DNA from: Gluconacetobacter tumulicola
GTDB taxonomy: Bacteria; Pseudomonadota; Alphaproteobacteria; Acetobacterales; Acetobacteraceae
Reading direction: 5' to 3'
Assembly: GCF_014174215.1 (NCBI RefSeq)
Contig: NZ_JABEQL010000002.1
Location: forward strand, 124,001-188,000
Length of the DNA stretch: 64,000 bases
The position numbers were made by a program, and so were the translations under genes. The notes beneath the pieces were generated by a model. It searched no databases. It was given only the letters and a program-made list of their open reading frames with translations, and had not been told where the DNA came from. The number at the start of each line of letters is the position of its first letter. Position 1 is the first letter of the stretch. Positions 1-9,074 of this stretch are shown here, piece by piece.

Positions 1-939
1 GCCTTCTTTCCGCTGTTTCCCTTGCTCCTGCGGGCCATCCATGCCGTAACAGGCTTCAGTTACCAGCTTTCCGGCGTTCTTCTGAACAATGCCCTCTTTC
101 CCGTGATGGCCGGGTCGGCTGCCTTGTATCTCAAGGCAAGGCGACCTGAGACGAACGCGTATGTGACCGTTCTGGTCTTCTTTGCGTCACCATTCAGCCT
201 GTATTTCCGGGTTCCATTCACTGAAACGCTCTATGGGATTCTTCTGGTCGCTCTGCTGTTTCTGCTCCGCAGCGAGAGAATCTGGCTGGCATCCGTGGTG
301 GCTGCCTTTTTTACCGCCAGTCGTCCCACGGCCGCGCCGTTACTGGCCGTCATGGGGGGCACGCGCATGATCGCCCAATGCCTGCACGCCCGCCTTGCGG
401 GGGGAGATGTCAGGCGGCTGATAGTGCGTGCCGTCATGCAATGTATTGCGCTGGGACTGGTGGGTGGGGTCGGGCTTGTGGCCTATATGCTCTATCTTCG
501 TGGCCATGTCGGAGATGCGCTGGCTTTCCAGCATATTGAGGTCGCCTGGGGGCGCCATCCCGGCAATCCTCTGGCGAATATCTGGCACGGGCTGCGAGCC
601 CGCGACCTGAGCGTCGCGTCGTTCCTGCCCGGTCACGAGGAAAGCCTGACATATTTCGCGCTGGCCTGCGTCGTGGCAGCCGGACTCATCCTGTGGGCAT
701 TCTGGTCGGGCCTGATCCTGGAGGCTGGCCTCGTCGCGGTCACGCTTCTGCTTTCGACATCCACAGGCTTGTGGTCCAGCACGCGATATCTTTACGCAAA
801 TCCGGTGACATTGATGCTGGTGGCCGCGTTGATGCAGAAAATGCCTCGGGCTACCTGCACGCTCATTCTCTGCCTCTTTTCCATGGTGCAGGCTCTTTTC
901 GTCATTCTCTGGTACCAGGGCTCCCGGTTTCTGATGTGA
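1..939 (+). CDS. Membrane glycosyltransferase, PIG-V-like (5' end outside window)
   Basis: The reading frame is open at the window edge, so the N-terminus is missing; at least 313 residues are visible, ending in TGA at 937-939. The protein is strongly hydrophobic with about eight predicted membrane segments. The segment FFPLFP near the visible start and the SPFSLYF...TETLY stretch resemble the PIG-V/GPI mannosyltransferase II type of dolichol/polyprenol-phosphate sugar transferases. It lies 22 bp ahead of a DPM1/GtrB-like transferase on the same strand. This suggests a two-step route: the neighbour makes a polyprenyl-phosphate sugar and this protein uses it as donor in the membrane. Family assignment is from motifs only; a generic GT39/GT87-like polytopic transferase is the alternative. 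Confidence 0.6.
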   Translation, partial: AFFPLFPLLLRAIHAVTGFSYQLSGVLLNNALFPVMAGSAALYLKARRPETNAYVTVLVFFASPFSLYFRVPFTETLYGILLVALLFLLRSERIWLASVVAAFFTASRPTAAPLLAVMGGTRMIAQCLHARLAGGDVRRLIVRAVMQCIALGLVGGVGLVAYMLYLRGHVGDALAFQHIEVAWGRHPGNPLANIWHGLRARDLSVASFLPGHEESLTYFALACVVAAGLILWAFWSGLILEAGLVAVTLLLSTSTGLWSSTRYLYANPVTLMLVAALMQKMPRATCTLILCLFSMVQALFVILWYQGSRFLM

Positions 940-961
940 CGGGCCCTTCACGCATTATCCC

Positions 962-1948
962 TTGAATGCCCCTGCCATGCGGACCACCCCTATGATCCCT
1001 TATAATCTAGATGTCGTCATACCGTGTTATAACGAAGAGGAGGCTTTACCCGTCACATTGCCGCGCATTCTTTCCTATCTCGAGGGTCTGCAATCCGATC
1101 CGCGCTTTGCGCTGCGACATTGGCGCGTCATTCTCGTCGATGACGGCAGCAGGGATCGGACCTGGACGATCATCGAGGATCACGGCAAGGCGGAGCGGGT
1201 CGTTGGCGTGAAATTATCCCGTAATTTCGGCCATCAGAATGCGATGCTTGCCGGACTGACATATGCCAGTGCCGATGCCGTCATTACGATGGACTGTGAT
1301 CTGCAGGACGATATCAACACGATCGAGGCGATGCTGCTGTCCTATCAGAGCGGATTCGACCTGGCCCTGGGTGTGAGATCTTCCCGCGCGTCCGATACGT
1401 TTTTCAAGAAAGGCACCGCACGCCTCTATTACAGCCTGCTGACGCTTTTCGGGGTCAATATCATCGAAGATCATGCCGATTACCGATTGATGTCGCAGCG
1501 GGCGCTCCGTGCGCTGCTGGCGCATCACGAGGTCAATCTTTTCCTGCGCGGCATCATTCCGGCCATCGGATTCAAGACGTCGATCATTCCCTACGTGCGA
1601 CAGGCCCGGGAATTGGGATGCAGCAAATATACGCTGGGAAAGATGCTCTCTCTCGCGATCGACGGCATTACATCCTTTTCGGTCCTTCCGCTCAGGATGA
1701 TCGCCTTGTTCGGTATCGTGGTCTTCCTCGTATCGTCAATCACGGGCCTGTGGGTTCTTGTGGAGCGGTTTGTCCATAGTGCCTCCGTCGTCAGCGGCTG
1801 GGCATCGACGATGCTGCCGTTGCTGGCACTGGGCGGCCTCCAGATTCTCTCCATCGGTATCCTGGGCGAATATATCGGCAAGATTTATCTGGAAACGAAG
1901 CGCCGGCCCAGGTTCATCGTCGAAACCACGACGGATCAGACGCGCTGA
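962..1948 (+). CDS. Polyprenyl-phosphate glycosyltransferase, GT2 (DPM1/GtrB/ArnC type)
   Basis: A 328-residue protein with an N-terminal GT-A domain (VVIPCYNEEEALP near residue 18, VDDGSRD near 62, DCDLQDD near 112) and two C-terminal membrane helices (about 235-260 and 275-300). This is the architecture of enzymes that transfer a sugar from a nucleotide donor to undecaprenyl or dolichyl phosphate at the cytoplasmic face. The annotated TTG start is uncertain; ATG codons at 977 and 992 (giving MIPYNLD) are equally plausible and no clear Shine-Dalgarno sequence separates them. It follows the PIG-V-like gene by 22 bp and is convergent with the tandem GT2 gene, whose stop is only 4 bp away. Confidence 0.85.
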   Translation: MNAPAMRTTPMIPYNLDVVIPCYNEEEALPVTLPRILSYLEGLQSDPRFALRHWRVILVDDGSRDRTWTIIEDHGKAERVVGVKLSRNFGHQNAMLAGLTYASADAVITMDCDLQDDINTIEAMLLSYQSGFDLALGVRSSRASDTFFKKGTARLYYSLLTLFGVNIIEDHADYRLMSQRALRALLAHHEVNLFLRGIIPAIGFKTSIIPYVRQARELGCSKYTLGKMLSLAIDGITSFSVLPLRMIALFGIVVFLVSSITGLWVLVERFVHSASVVSGWASTMLPLLALGGLQILSIGILGEYIGKIYLETKRRPRFIVETTTDQTR

Positions 1949-1952
1949 CAGG

Positions 1953-3878
1953 CTATCGGTTCGTCGCGGGCGCGGTGCGATAGCGCGGTTGGCGTCGGGG
2001 AGGGGAAGCGAGGGTGCAGTCCGCGTTCTCCAGAGTATAATTCGGGCTGTAATATGGGTCGTTCAACAGAATGTCGCCCCAGCGGGCGACCATGATGTCT
2101 GCCTCGCGCTGGAAGCGCGCCGCGTTCGGACCCATCCTGTCATGTCCGCGCGATGCGCTTTCATGATGATAGAGTTCCGCGAACGGGGTCCAGACGATAC
2201 GCAGGCCGAGTTTGCGGATTTTCAGGCAGAGATCGACATCGTTGAAGGCGATGGCCAGGTTGGTCTCGTCCATGCCGCCGACCTGCTGCCAGACGGCACG
2301 CCGTACGGCGAGGCAGGCGGCGGTGACGGCGCTGGCGCTGCGCAGCAGGTTCAGAACCCCGAACGGACCCGGTTCCTCGCGGTGCGCGCCGACCAGGAAA
2401 TGCCCGCCGATGCGGCCGATACCCAGGACGGTCCCGCCATGTTGCAGCCGGCCATTCGGGTACAGCAGCCGGCAACCCACGGCACCGATATCGGGCCTGA
2501 TCGCGTGCGATACCATTTCACGCAGCCAGCCGGAATCGATGATTTCGATATCGTTGTTGAGCAGCAGCAGGATGTCTCCGCGTGCCTCGGCGGCGGCCTG
2601 ATTGGTGAGATGCGCGAAATTGAACGGGCCGGGCAGGGCGAGGACGCGCACGCGTGGATCGGACTGGACGGCTTGCAGCAGGGCCAGCGCATCGGGCTCG
2701 GTGCTGCCATTATCGGCGATCAGGACTTCGATGGCCGGATAATCCGTCCGCTTCAGCAATCCGTCGAGACAGACGCGCAGCAGGTCTGCCCGGTTGCGCG
2801 TGGGGATCAGGATCGATACCAGGGGGGCGGGTTCCGGCACTGGAAAGACGATCCGGTGATAGATCCCTGCGGTGGGAAGGATGTCGGCCGCGACGTCGCG
2901 TGCCCGCAGATGGTCGGCGATGGCGCGACCGGCCACGGCGACGCACCGGGCCATCGCGGTTTCCGAAAAGGATTGCGTGCCTGTCTGCTGGCGCCAGTGA
3001 TAGAGGATGCGCGGGATATGGCGCACGGCGTCCGGTCCGCAGGCGGCCGTCGCGCGCAAGGCGAGGTCGTGGTCCTGGGCGCCCTCGAACCCTTCGCGGA
3101 AGCCGCCGACGGACTGGATGAGATCGCGCCGATAGGCTGTGAGGTGGTTCAGCAGATTCTGGCCCAGCAACAGGTCGGGATCGAAGTCCGGCTTGAAATA
3201 GGGGCTGTAGCGCCGGTCCTGGCCGTCGATCTTGTCCTCGTCGGTGTAGATGATCCGTGCTTCGGGATGATCGACGATCTCGGCGGCCAGTTCGTACAGC
3301 GCATCGCGCGGCAGCAGGTCGTCATGGTCCATCAGGACCACCCACGCGCCTTGCGCCAGGCCCAGCGCGGAGTTGGAGGCCGCCGAGATATGGCCGCGCA
3401 CGGGGCGCCTGATGACATGCACGCGCGGATCGGATGCCGCGATCTCGTCGAGTATCCGGGTTACATGGGGAGCGCTTGAACCGTCGTCGGCCACGCAGAG
3501 TTCCCAATCCGCATAGATCTGGGACTGGAGCGATGCGATCGCGGCGCGTAGATAGGGTTCGGGCGTTTCATAGGTGGCCATGACGACCGAAAGCAGCGGA
3601 CGGTATGGGAAACGGGCGATATCGGCACGGATGGCCGCTTCGTCCGCTGCCGTGATCGTTCCCTGTTCGGCCACCCAGCGTTCGTAATCGGCACGTGCGA
3701 TATGCCCGGAGCGGAACGGCATGATCGACGGCAGGACAAGATGGGTGACGGGACGCAGGGCGCGTTTCAACCGCGGATGCTGCCGCACGAAGCGATGCGC
3801 CGCATTGACGACCTGATGGACGCTGTCGGCGGCCAGCCTGCGGATTGCTGGCGGCACCCATCCGGTGGATCGGGTCAT
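1953..3878 (-). CDS. Tandem-domain family 2 glycosyltransferase
   Basis: A 641-residue soluble protein with two GT-A domains. The first starts near PLLSVVMATYETPEP and carries ADDGSS and the DHDD metal motif. The second starts near PLVSILIPTRNRADLL and carries ADNGST and NNDIEI. Such double-GT2 proteins build O-antigen, rhamnan or teichoic-like surface glycans by adding residues in the cytoplasm. The start at 3878 is preferred because AGGGAAAG lies about 7 nt upstream; an in-frame start at 3905 is also open. It is the last gene of a minus-strand polysaccharide cluster behind the ABC export genes, with 147 bp of featureless sequence between. The sugar specificity cannot be read from sequence. 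Confidence 0.85.
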   Translation of the reverse strand: MTRSTGWVPPAIRRLAADSVHQVVNAAHRFVRQHPRLKRALRPVTHLVLPSIMPFRSGHIARADYERWVAEQGTITAADEAAIRADIARFPYRPLLSVVMATYETPEPYLRAAIASLQSQIYADWELCVADDGSSAPHVTRILDEIAASDPRVHVIRRPVRGHISAASNSALGLAQGAWVVLMDHDDLLPRDALYELAAEIVDHPEARIIYTDEDKIDGQDRRYSPYFKPDFDPDLLLGQNLLNHLTAYRRDLIQSVGGFREGFEGAQDHDLALRATAACGPDAVRHIPRILYHWRQQTGTQSFSETAMARCVAVAGRAIADHLRARDVAADILPTAGIYHRIVFPVPEPAPLVSILIPTRNRADLLRVCLDGLLKRTDYPAIEVLIADNGSTEPDALALLQAVQSDPRVRVLALPGPFNFAHLTNQAAAEARGDILLLLNNDIEIIDSGWLREMVSHAIRPDIGAVGCRLLYPNGRLQHGGTVLGIGRIGGHFLVGAHREEPGPFGVLNLLRSASAVTAACLAVRRAVWQQVGGMDETNLAIAFNDVDLCLKIRKLGLRIVWTPFAELYHHESASRGHDRMGPNAARFQREADIMVARWGDILLNDPYYSPNYTLENADCTLASPPRRQPRYRTAPATNR

Positions 3879-4052
3879 GGATCGCTTTCCCTGGGGTTCG
3901 ACCAAATCGGCAGGTGGCGGCAGCGTGTCTGTCTCCGCCCGCTGGCAGGGTTGCGCGAGCGGCAGGAGGCGGCCTGGATGGGACGTTTCCGCATGCCGCT
4001 TTTCTCAAGCCGGGATAATGACGCGGAAAGCGCCTGCCGGTTCGATGGTGCC

Positions 4053-4832
4053 TTATGGCACTGGATCAAGTTTTGCCAGTTCCCTGAATGCCGAAGGGGG
4101 CAGATAGCGTTCGAGAATATCCATCGGGTGTCCGTCCCCCTTGATCTGTCCGTTCTCGATCCAGAGCAGTCGATTGCACCATTCGACCAGGATCGAAGGA
4201 GAGTGGCTGGCCAGCACCAGGATGTCGGCGTGGCGTACCATGCCTTCCACGCGTTTCTTCGCTTTTTCCATGAAGACGGCGTCACCGGCGAGAATCCACT
4301 CGTCCATCAGCAGGATCTCGGGCGGGAATGCGGTTGCCATGGCGAAGGCAAGCCGAATGGTCATTCCGGAGGAATAGTTGCGGACCGGAAGGTCGAGGAA
4401 ATGCCCGAGTTCGGAAAAATCCTCGACATCCTTGATCAGTTCCAGCGTTTCCGAGGGGGACAGGCCAAGATAAAGGCCACGGAGCCGGATGTTTTCCCGC
4501 CCGGTGAGCTGGTGGTTCATGCCCTGTCCCGGGTCCAGCAGCGCCGTCAGCCGTCCTTCTGCCGACAGGACGCCGCCCGTTGGCTGGTAGATGCCTGAAA
4601 GAACGCGCAGGAGGGTCGTCTTTCCCGAGCCGTTCGACCCGATCAGCCCGAGACGGTCGCCGGAATTCAGGGAAAAGGAGATGTCCTGAAGGGCCTGGAC
4701 GACGGGGCGGTTGCTGGTGTCGCGTCCAAAGCGGGCCGAGGCCTGTCCGAGAATGGTCTTCTTCAGGGATCGGCTGTCGCTGTGATAGAGCGGAAAGGAA
4801 ATCGTGACATTGGATGCTGTGAGGTTTGCCAT
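4053..4832 (-). CDS. Polysaccharide ABC exporter, ATP-binding subunit (Wzt/KpsT type)
   Basis: A 259-residue ATPase with Walker A GSNGSGKTTLL (about 65-75), signature YSSGM (153-157) and Walker B EILLMDEW (172-179). It energises export of a lipid-linked polysaccharide across the inner membrane together with the permease encoded just upstream. It ends shortly after the nucleotide-binding domain, so it lacks the C-terminal carbohydrate-binding domain of O9a-type Wzt; export would therefore be of the KpsT or cap-independent type. The ATG at 4832 lies 5 bp after the permease stop, which fixes the start; the open frame upstream of it is only shadow inside the permease gene. Confidence 0.92.
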   Translation of the reverse strand: MANLTASNVTISFPLYHSDSRSLKKTILGQASARFGRDTSNRPVVQALQDISFSLNSGDRLGLIGSNGSGKTTLLRVLSGIYQPTGGVLSAEGRLTALLDPGQGMNHQLTGRENIRLRGLYLGLSPSETLELIKDVEDFSELGHFLDLPVRNYSSGMTIRLAFAMATAFPPEILLMDEWILAGDAVFMEKAKKRVEGMVRHADILVLASHSPSILVEWCNRLLWIENGQIKGDGHPMDILERYLPPSAFRELAKLDPVP

Positions 4833-4837
4833 TGTAT

Positions 4838-5719
4838 TCAGACCCAGAAGGCGATCCGGCCGCGCGTTCGCGCAAAGGCGATCCATGAGAAGAGGATAAG
4901 GGCACCGGAGATGATCAGGGCCCAGGCCCAGACGTCGGCGGTCAGGGGCGTGCCCAGGAGAGGGGCCCTGAGAATTTCGAACAGATAATAGAACGGATTG
5001 AAGCGGATCAGGAAAAGGGCCTCGCGATGACCGGTCAGGATCGTGGTGTTCCACATGACCGGCGTGACGAAGAACGCGATCTGCATGACGGCGGAGATGA
5101 TCTGCGGCACGTCGCGAAACCGGGCGCACAGGGCCCCGAAGAGCAGCGAGAAGGCGAAGGCGTCGACAAGCCAGAGGGCGAATGCCGGCACCGCCATGAA
5201 GGAATGAAGGGATTGGTGGATGCCCATGATCGCGAAGACCGCGATGATGATGACGATATTATGGCCGAGGATGATCGTGTTTCGCACGATGCTGCGTGCC
5301 GCATGCACCGTGAAGGGCATGCGCATGCCCTTGATGACCGTGTCGGATTCAATGAAGCAGGCGCAGCCGTCGGTCACCAGCGCGTTCAGGTAATTCCATG
5401 CGATCAGGGAGAGGGACAGGAACGGCAGGTAGCTGTGGATGTCGGTATGGAACAGGTCGGCATAGATGAAGGCCATGGCCGCCACCTGCACGCCCATCGA
5501 GATGGTCAGCCAGAACGGGCCGAGCGCGGAGCCGCGATATCGGAGCTTGATGTCGAGAAAGCCGAGGACCGCGATGAGTCTCCAGAGATGCATCCCTTCG
5601 CGCAGGTCTGTCCATGCCAGATGAAACCGTTGCTTCCATCCGCGATCGGCGGACAGATGGAAATGGATCGGTTTTCGAAAGGCTCCGTCGCGCTGCATCG
5701 TGGGGGCTGCTTTTGTCAT
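4838..5719 (-). CDS. Polysaccharide ABC exporter, permease subunit (Wzm/KpsM type)
   Basis: A 293-residue ABC-2 type permease with about six membrane helices. The N-terminal cytosolic stretch ends in DIKLRYRGSALGPFW, which matches the conserved start of the KpsM/Wzm/TagG family. It forms the transmembrane channel for lipid-linked polysaccharide with the ATPase that starts 5 bp downstream. ATG 5719 is chosen because it gives the normal family N-terminus; the frame is open 24 codons further up. The pair sits between glycosyltransferase genes on the same strand, so it probably exports the glycan those enzymes make. Confidence 0.92.
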   Translation of the reverse strand: MTKAAPTMQRDGAFRKPIHFHLSADRGWKQRFHLAWTDLREGMHLWRLIAVLGFLDIKLRYRGSALGPFWLTISMGVQVAAMAFIYADLFHTDIHSYLPFLSLSLIAWNYLNALVTDGCACFIESDTVIKGMRMPFTVHAARSIVRNTIILGHNIVIIIAVFAIMGIHQSLHSFMAVPAFALWLVDAFAFSLLFGALCARFRDVPQIISAVMQIAFFVTPVMWNTTILTGHREALFLIRFNPFYYLFEILRAPLLGTPLTADVWAWALIISGALILFSWIAFARTRGRIAFWV

Positions 5720-5800
5720 GATGATGGAGCCTTTGATACCCTTATATCCGCCAGGGGGGCGACCATACGCGGATCGAAGCTTGGGAGGCAAACCGGTTCC

Positions 5801-5816
5801 GGCCGGTGAGCCGGCC
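5801..5816 (-). terminator. Short GC hairpin after the rhamnosyltransferase-like gene
   Basis: GGCCGG-TGAG-CCGGCC is a 6-bp perfect stem with a 4-nt loop directly after the stop codon at 5817. On the minus strand it is followed by GGAACCGGTTTG, so the U-run is poor. It may be a weak terminator or an mRNA-stabilising hairpin between the glycosyltransferase and the export genes. Confidence 0.35.
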
Positions 5817-6785
5817 TCACCCCAGGACGAACCAGAGGCGGAAGATCATCTGCTCGGCCGGGGTGACCCGTTGCATCTCCGGCGTCCGCCGCAGGAGCCG
5901 GGAGCGTGCCAGCCAGCCGGCCGGGCCCGGGATATCCAGCGCCTGACGGAGCCTGGCAAGGAGGGCTGCATTCTGCGCCGTCAGCAGGTCGGCATGGTGG
6001 AGAAGCTGTGCCACGTTGGCGCGGAAGGTGGACATGAAGAGGGCCGGCCCCCGCCGCAGGGCTGCCAGCGCGCGGGCCGCGACATGCGCGGGCGCGCCGA
6101 CGGCGTTGCTCTGATGCTGGCGGTAATAAAGGGTGGGCTGGTTGTCCGTGACCACCTGGCCGCCGGCGCCGCTGACCAGCAGGTAGCTCCACCAGTCATG
6201 CAGGGTGCCGGCCGGTGGCGGCATGGCCGCCCGCACCAGCCGGATCGCCGCGGGCGAGAGCATGACGGTGCAGCCCGTGGCGATATTCTGGGTCAGTGCC
6301 ATGGAAAAAGCGGGCTCGGGCGGCAATGCGGGTGACGGGCCGAGTCGCGCGAGCGCCGAATCCGTCAGGATCTGGCGGGAGCAGTACAGGGCCGGCCTGT
6401 CCGCCTCATGGAACGGCGACAGGGCGCGCGCGGCGCGGTCCAGCTTGTCGGGAAACCAGACATCGTCCTGGTCGCAGAAGGCAGCCGCGTGGCCGGCCGG
6501 CACATGGTCCAGCAGGAGGCCGAAGGATCCGGCCACGCCCAGGCGGCCCGCGTTCTGTGTGATCTGCACGCAGCGTCCGGCGGGCTGGCTGTCGGCGAAG
6601 CGCTGCATGATCCGGGTGCTGTCGTCGGTCGAGCCGTCGTCCCGCCAGAGGAGGCGCCAGTCCGCATGCGTCTGCTGCCCGAGTGAGCGCAGCAGATCTT
6701 CGAGGAACGCGACGCCGTTATGGACAGACAGCAGGATGCAGACCGGCATGGTGCCGCGCGGAGGATGGCTGTCGGAACTGTTCAC
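5817..6785 (-). CDS. Family 2 glycosyltransferase, rhamnosyltransferase-like
   Basis: A 322-residue GT2 enzyme with ILLSVHNG at the N-terminus, WRDDGSTDDS near residue 50 and FCDQDDVWFPDKL near 100. The DQDDVW motif and the later YRQHQSNAVGA stretch are typical of rhamnosyltransferases of the RgpB/WbbL group. It would add a sugar (probably rhamnose, by family) to a growing lipid-linked glycan at the cytoplasmic face. The start is a GTG at 6785; an ATG at 6749 is possible but would trim the conserved N-terminus close to the first strand. It is the first gene of the minus-strand polysaccharide cluster and is divergent from the CsbD-like gene, with 162 bp between. Confidence 0.82.
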   Translation of the reverse strand: MNSSDSHPPRGTMPVCILLSVHNGVAFLEDLLRSLGQQTHADWRLLWRDDGSTDDSTRIMQRFADSQPAGRCVQITQNAGRLGVAGSFGLLLDHVPAGHAAAFCDQDDVWFPDKLDRAARALSPFHEADRPALYCSRQILTDSALARLGPSPALPPEPAFSMALTQNIATGCTVMLSPAAIRLVRAAMPPPAGTLHDWWSYLLVSGAGGQVVTDNQPTLYYRQHQSNAVGAPAHVAARALAALRRGPALFMSTFRANVAQLLHHADLLTAQNAALLARLRQALDIPGPAGWLARSRLLRRTPEMQRVTPAEQMIFRLWFVLG

Positions 6786-6947
6786 GCGGAGATCCCGTGC
6801 TGGAACGTTGGTGTCAGGGATGGATGGGATGGGCCGACAGCCTGCTGGAGGGGGCTGCCTCGATGGGCGGCTGCGATTTGAAAACGCTGCCTGCGTCCCT
6901 CATATATCCTGCGTCGCTATGTTTACGAAGAAGATTGGGGCGTCATC

Positions 6948-7199
6948 ATGACGGACGGACAATTTGAAACGAAGCTGGAAGAAGGGGTCGGCCGGCTTCA
7001 GGATGGGCTGGGCGGATTGTTGGGCGATCCCGCGCTCCAGGTGAAGGGCAAGGGGCGGGTATTGTGTGCCAAGGCCCGTTCCGCCTGTTTCGTAGCGGGT
7101 GATGCCGTGCGTGATCTGACGGTGGATCAGCCGCTGGTGGCGGTGGTGACGGCCGGTCTGGCGGGGTTTGCCCTGGCCATGGCGTGGGTGCGCCGCTGA
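6948..7199 (+). CDS. Small CsbD-like membrane-anchored protein
   Basis: An 83-residue protein. The first half (EEGVGRLQDGLGGLLGDPALQVKGKG) follows the CsbD pattern of G-x-hydrophobic repeats. The second half (DQPLVAVVTAGLAGFALAMAWVRR) is one membrane helix ending in arginines, as in the DUF883/ElaB/YqjD tail. The same layout occurs in the protein encoded at 17314-17622. CsbD-type proteins are general-stress or osmotic-stress proteins of unknown mechanism; DUF883 tails anchor ribosome- or envelope-associated proteins. Two cysteines in the middle (CAKARSAC) are unusual for the family. Probably co-transcribed with the DUF1328 gene 58 bp downstream. Confidence 0.7.
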   Translation: MTDGQFETKLEEGVGRLQDGLGGLLGDPALQVKGKGRVLCAKARSACFVAGDAVRDLTVDQPLVAVVTAGLAGFALAMAWVRR

Positions 7200-7257
7200 G
7201 GAACCGGCGGGGCGACCCCGCGTTCGACCTGCAAGCACTAAGGATGGAGCGTGAATG

Positions 7258-7431
7258 ATGTTGAAGCTGGCACTCTTTTTTCTGGTGATTTCGATTATCG
7301 CCGGCCTGTTCGGATTTACCGGAATTTCCGCGGCATCCGCTGGTATCGCGAAAATCCTGTTCTTCCTCTTCATTCTCGCCTTTGTCGTTTTCCTGCTGAT
7401 CGCGTTGCTGACCGCCAAGACGATCCTGTGA
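7258..7431 (+). CDS. DUF1328 (YtjA-like) small membrane protein
   Basis: A 57-residue hydrophobic protein, [20 protein letters not shown] at its start, with two membrane helices separated by a short Gly/Ser/Ala turn. It is a full-length match in pattern to the DUF1328/YtjA family, which has no assigned function but is often linked to stress or phosphate responses in alphaproteobacteria. Two adjacent ATG codons (7255 and 7258) compete; the second gives the usual MLxxALxFLVI start and lies 8 nt after GGAG at 7246-7249. It shares strand and probably transcript with the CsbD-like gene and is followed by a strong terminator. Confidence 0.85.
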   Translation: MLKLALFFLVISIIAGLFGFTGISAASAGIAKILFFLFILAFVVFLLIALLTAKTIL

Positions 7432-7436
7432 CGCGG

Positions 7437-7470
7437 CACCCCGGGCCGGCTGGCGGCCCGGGGTGTTGTT
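7437..7470 (+). terminator. Rho-independent terminator after DUF1328 gene
   Basis: Perfect 11-bp stem CACCCCGGGCC (7437-7447) and GGCCCGGGGTG (7455-7465) with a 7-nt loop, followed by TTGTTCTT. It closes the csbD-like/DUF1328 transcript and separates it from the convergent RND operon ending at 7498. Confidence 0.85.
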
Positions 7471-7497
7471 CTTCGGCCAGGCGGGAGAGTGCGGGCC

Positions 7498-9069
7498 CTA
7501 CTGGTTCTTGTCCTTCTGGATGAAGGACGGCAGGAACGGATTGTCGGTCTGCAGCGATGCCTTCGATGGCAGGCGCGCTGCGTTCCATCCGCCCCCCAGA
7601 GCCTGAATCAGGGACACGCTGTCGACCATGCGCTGCTGCTGGATCGACAGGGTTGTCTCGGCAATGCCCAGGGCCGTGTTCACGTTGGTGATGACGGTGG
7701 TGTAGATCTGCGTCCCGGCTTCATACTGGTTCATCGAGACCTGGACGGCCTTGTTGGCGTAGTCCAGCGCGATGTCCTGCTGTGCGGCCTGCTGGGCGAG
7801 GATGCGCAGGTTGGACAACTGGTCCTCGGTGCCCTGCAGCGCTGTCAGCACGGTCTGGCGGTAGGTGGCCACCGCGCTGTCGTACTGGGCGTCGGCCGAA
7901 TGGACGGCGGCGGTGCGCGATCCGCCGCTGAACAGGGTTTCGGTTGCCGACGCGCCCAGCGACCAGACGCGGTTGGCGACGCTCATCAGCGAGGTCACGG
8001 GATCGCCGCCGCTCTGTGAATAGCTGGCATTGATCGTGACGCTGGGGAAGAAGGCGGCGATGGCGGCGCCGATCTGGGCGTTGTACTGCTCCATCGCGCG
8101 TTCGGCGGCGGCGATGTCCGGGCGGCGTTGCAGCAGGTTGGCCGGCACGCCGACCGGAATGGGCGGGATCGCGCGGCTGAGTTCGCCCGGCTTGATCGTG
8201 AGTTCGGCGGGGGAGCGGCCGACCAGGACGGCGATGGCATGTTCGTACTGGGCACGGGCGATGCCGGCCTGGATCAGCGATGCGCGGTTCTGTTCCAGCT
8301 GGGTGCGGGCCTGCATCACCGCGGTCGGGTCGGACACGCCGGCATCGAACTGGTTCTGGGCGATTTCCAGCGCCCGGGTATTGAACGCGACGTAGCGGCG
8401 CAGCAGGTCCTGCAGCGAATCCTGGTAGCGCAGGTTGAAATAGGCCGTCGCGAGCTGTGCCTGGTAGGACAGGGTCGCGTTGGCCAGGTCGGCGGCGCTG
8501 GCCTGGGCGGCGGTGACCTGGCTCTGGATATTGCGGCGGATCTTGCCCCACAGGTCGAGGTCCCAACTGGCGCTGGGGCCGATGCTGTAGGAATTGTACT
8601 GGGTGCCGGAATTGGCAAAGGAGCTGCCGGAGGACGAGACGGACGAGCCGCCATGGGCATTGCGGTTGAAGCCGATGCTGCCGCTGATGGTCGGGAACAG
8701 CTGCGCGCGCACGCTGTCGATCGTGGCGCGGGCCTGGCGGTAATTCGCCTCGTACATCTTGACGTTCTGGTTCGAGATCGCGACCCGCGATTCCAGATCG
8801 TTCAGGATGGGGTCGTTATAGATCGTCCACCAGGCATCCTTGGGCAGTTCCGCCATGGCCGGCTGGGCCTTTTCCCACCCGGGGGCCGGCACCAGCTCCT
8901 TGAACCGGGCGGAAACCTGGGCGGTGGGGCGGTGGTAGGACGGGCCGACCATGCAGCCTGCCAGCACCAGCGGGGACAGGACGGCGCCCAGCAGAAGGGC
9001 ATGCCGGCGCGGCGCGCGGGCGCCGGGGCGGGATGAGGGGGCGATCGATGGGGAGCGCGGCAGGGACAT
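7498..9069 (-). CDS. RND efflux outer-membrane factor lipoprotein (NodT/OprM family)
   Basis: A 523-residue protein with a lipoprotein signal (lipobox LVLAGC about residues 35-40) and two OEP repeats of the TolC superfamily, including the conserved LLQRRPDIAAAERAM segment. It forms the trimeric outer-membrane exit duct for the two RND pumps encoded upstream. The start at 9069 is chosen because the preceding pump gene stops at 9075, 5 bp away; the frame is open further up only as shadow. It is the last gene of the adaptor-pump-pump-duct operon. NodT-type naming is by family; the substrate is unknown. Confidence 0.92.
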   Translation of the reverse strand: MSLPRSPSIAPSSRPGARAPRRHALLLGAVLSPLVLAGCMVGPSYHRPTAQVSARFKELVPAPGWEKAQPAMAELPKDAWWTIYNDPILNDLESRVAISNQNVKMYEANYRQARATIDSVRAQLFPTISGSIGFNRNAHGGSSVSSSGSSFANSGTQYNSYSIGPSASWDLDLWGKIRRNIQSQVTAAQASAADLANATLSYQAQLATAYFNLRYQDSLQDLLRRYVAFNTRALEIAQNQFDAGVSDPTAVMQARTQLEQNRASLIQAGIARAQYEHAIAVLVGRSPAELTIKPGELSRAIPPIPVGVPANLLQRRPDIAAAERAMEQYNAQIGAAIAAFFPSVTINASYSQSGGDPVTSLMSVANRVWSLGASATETLFSGGSRTAAVHSADAQYDSAVATYRQTVLTALQGTEDQLSNLRILAQQAAQQDIALDYANKAVQVSMNQYEAGTQIYTTVITNVNTALGIAETTLSIQQQRMVDSVSLIQALGGGWNAARLPSKASLQTDNPFLPSFIQKDKNQ

Positions 9070-9074
9070 CCGGG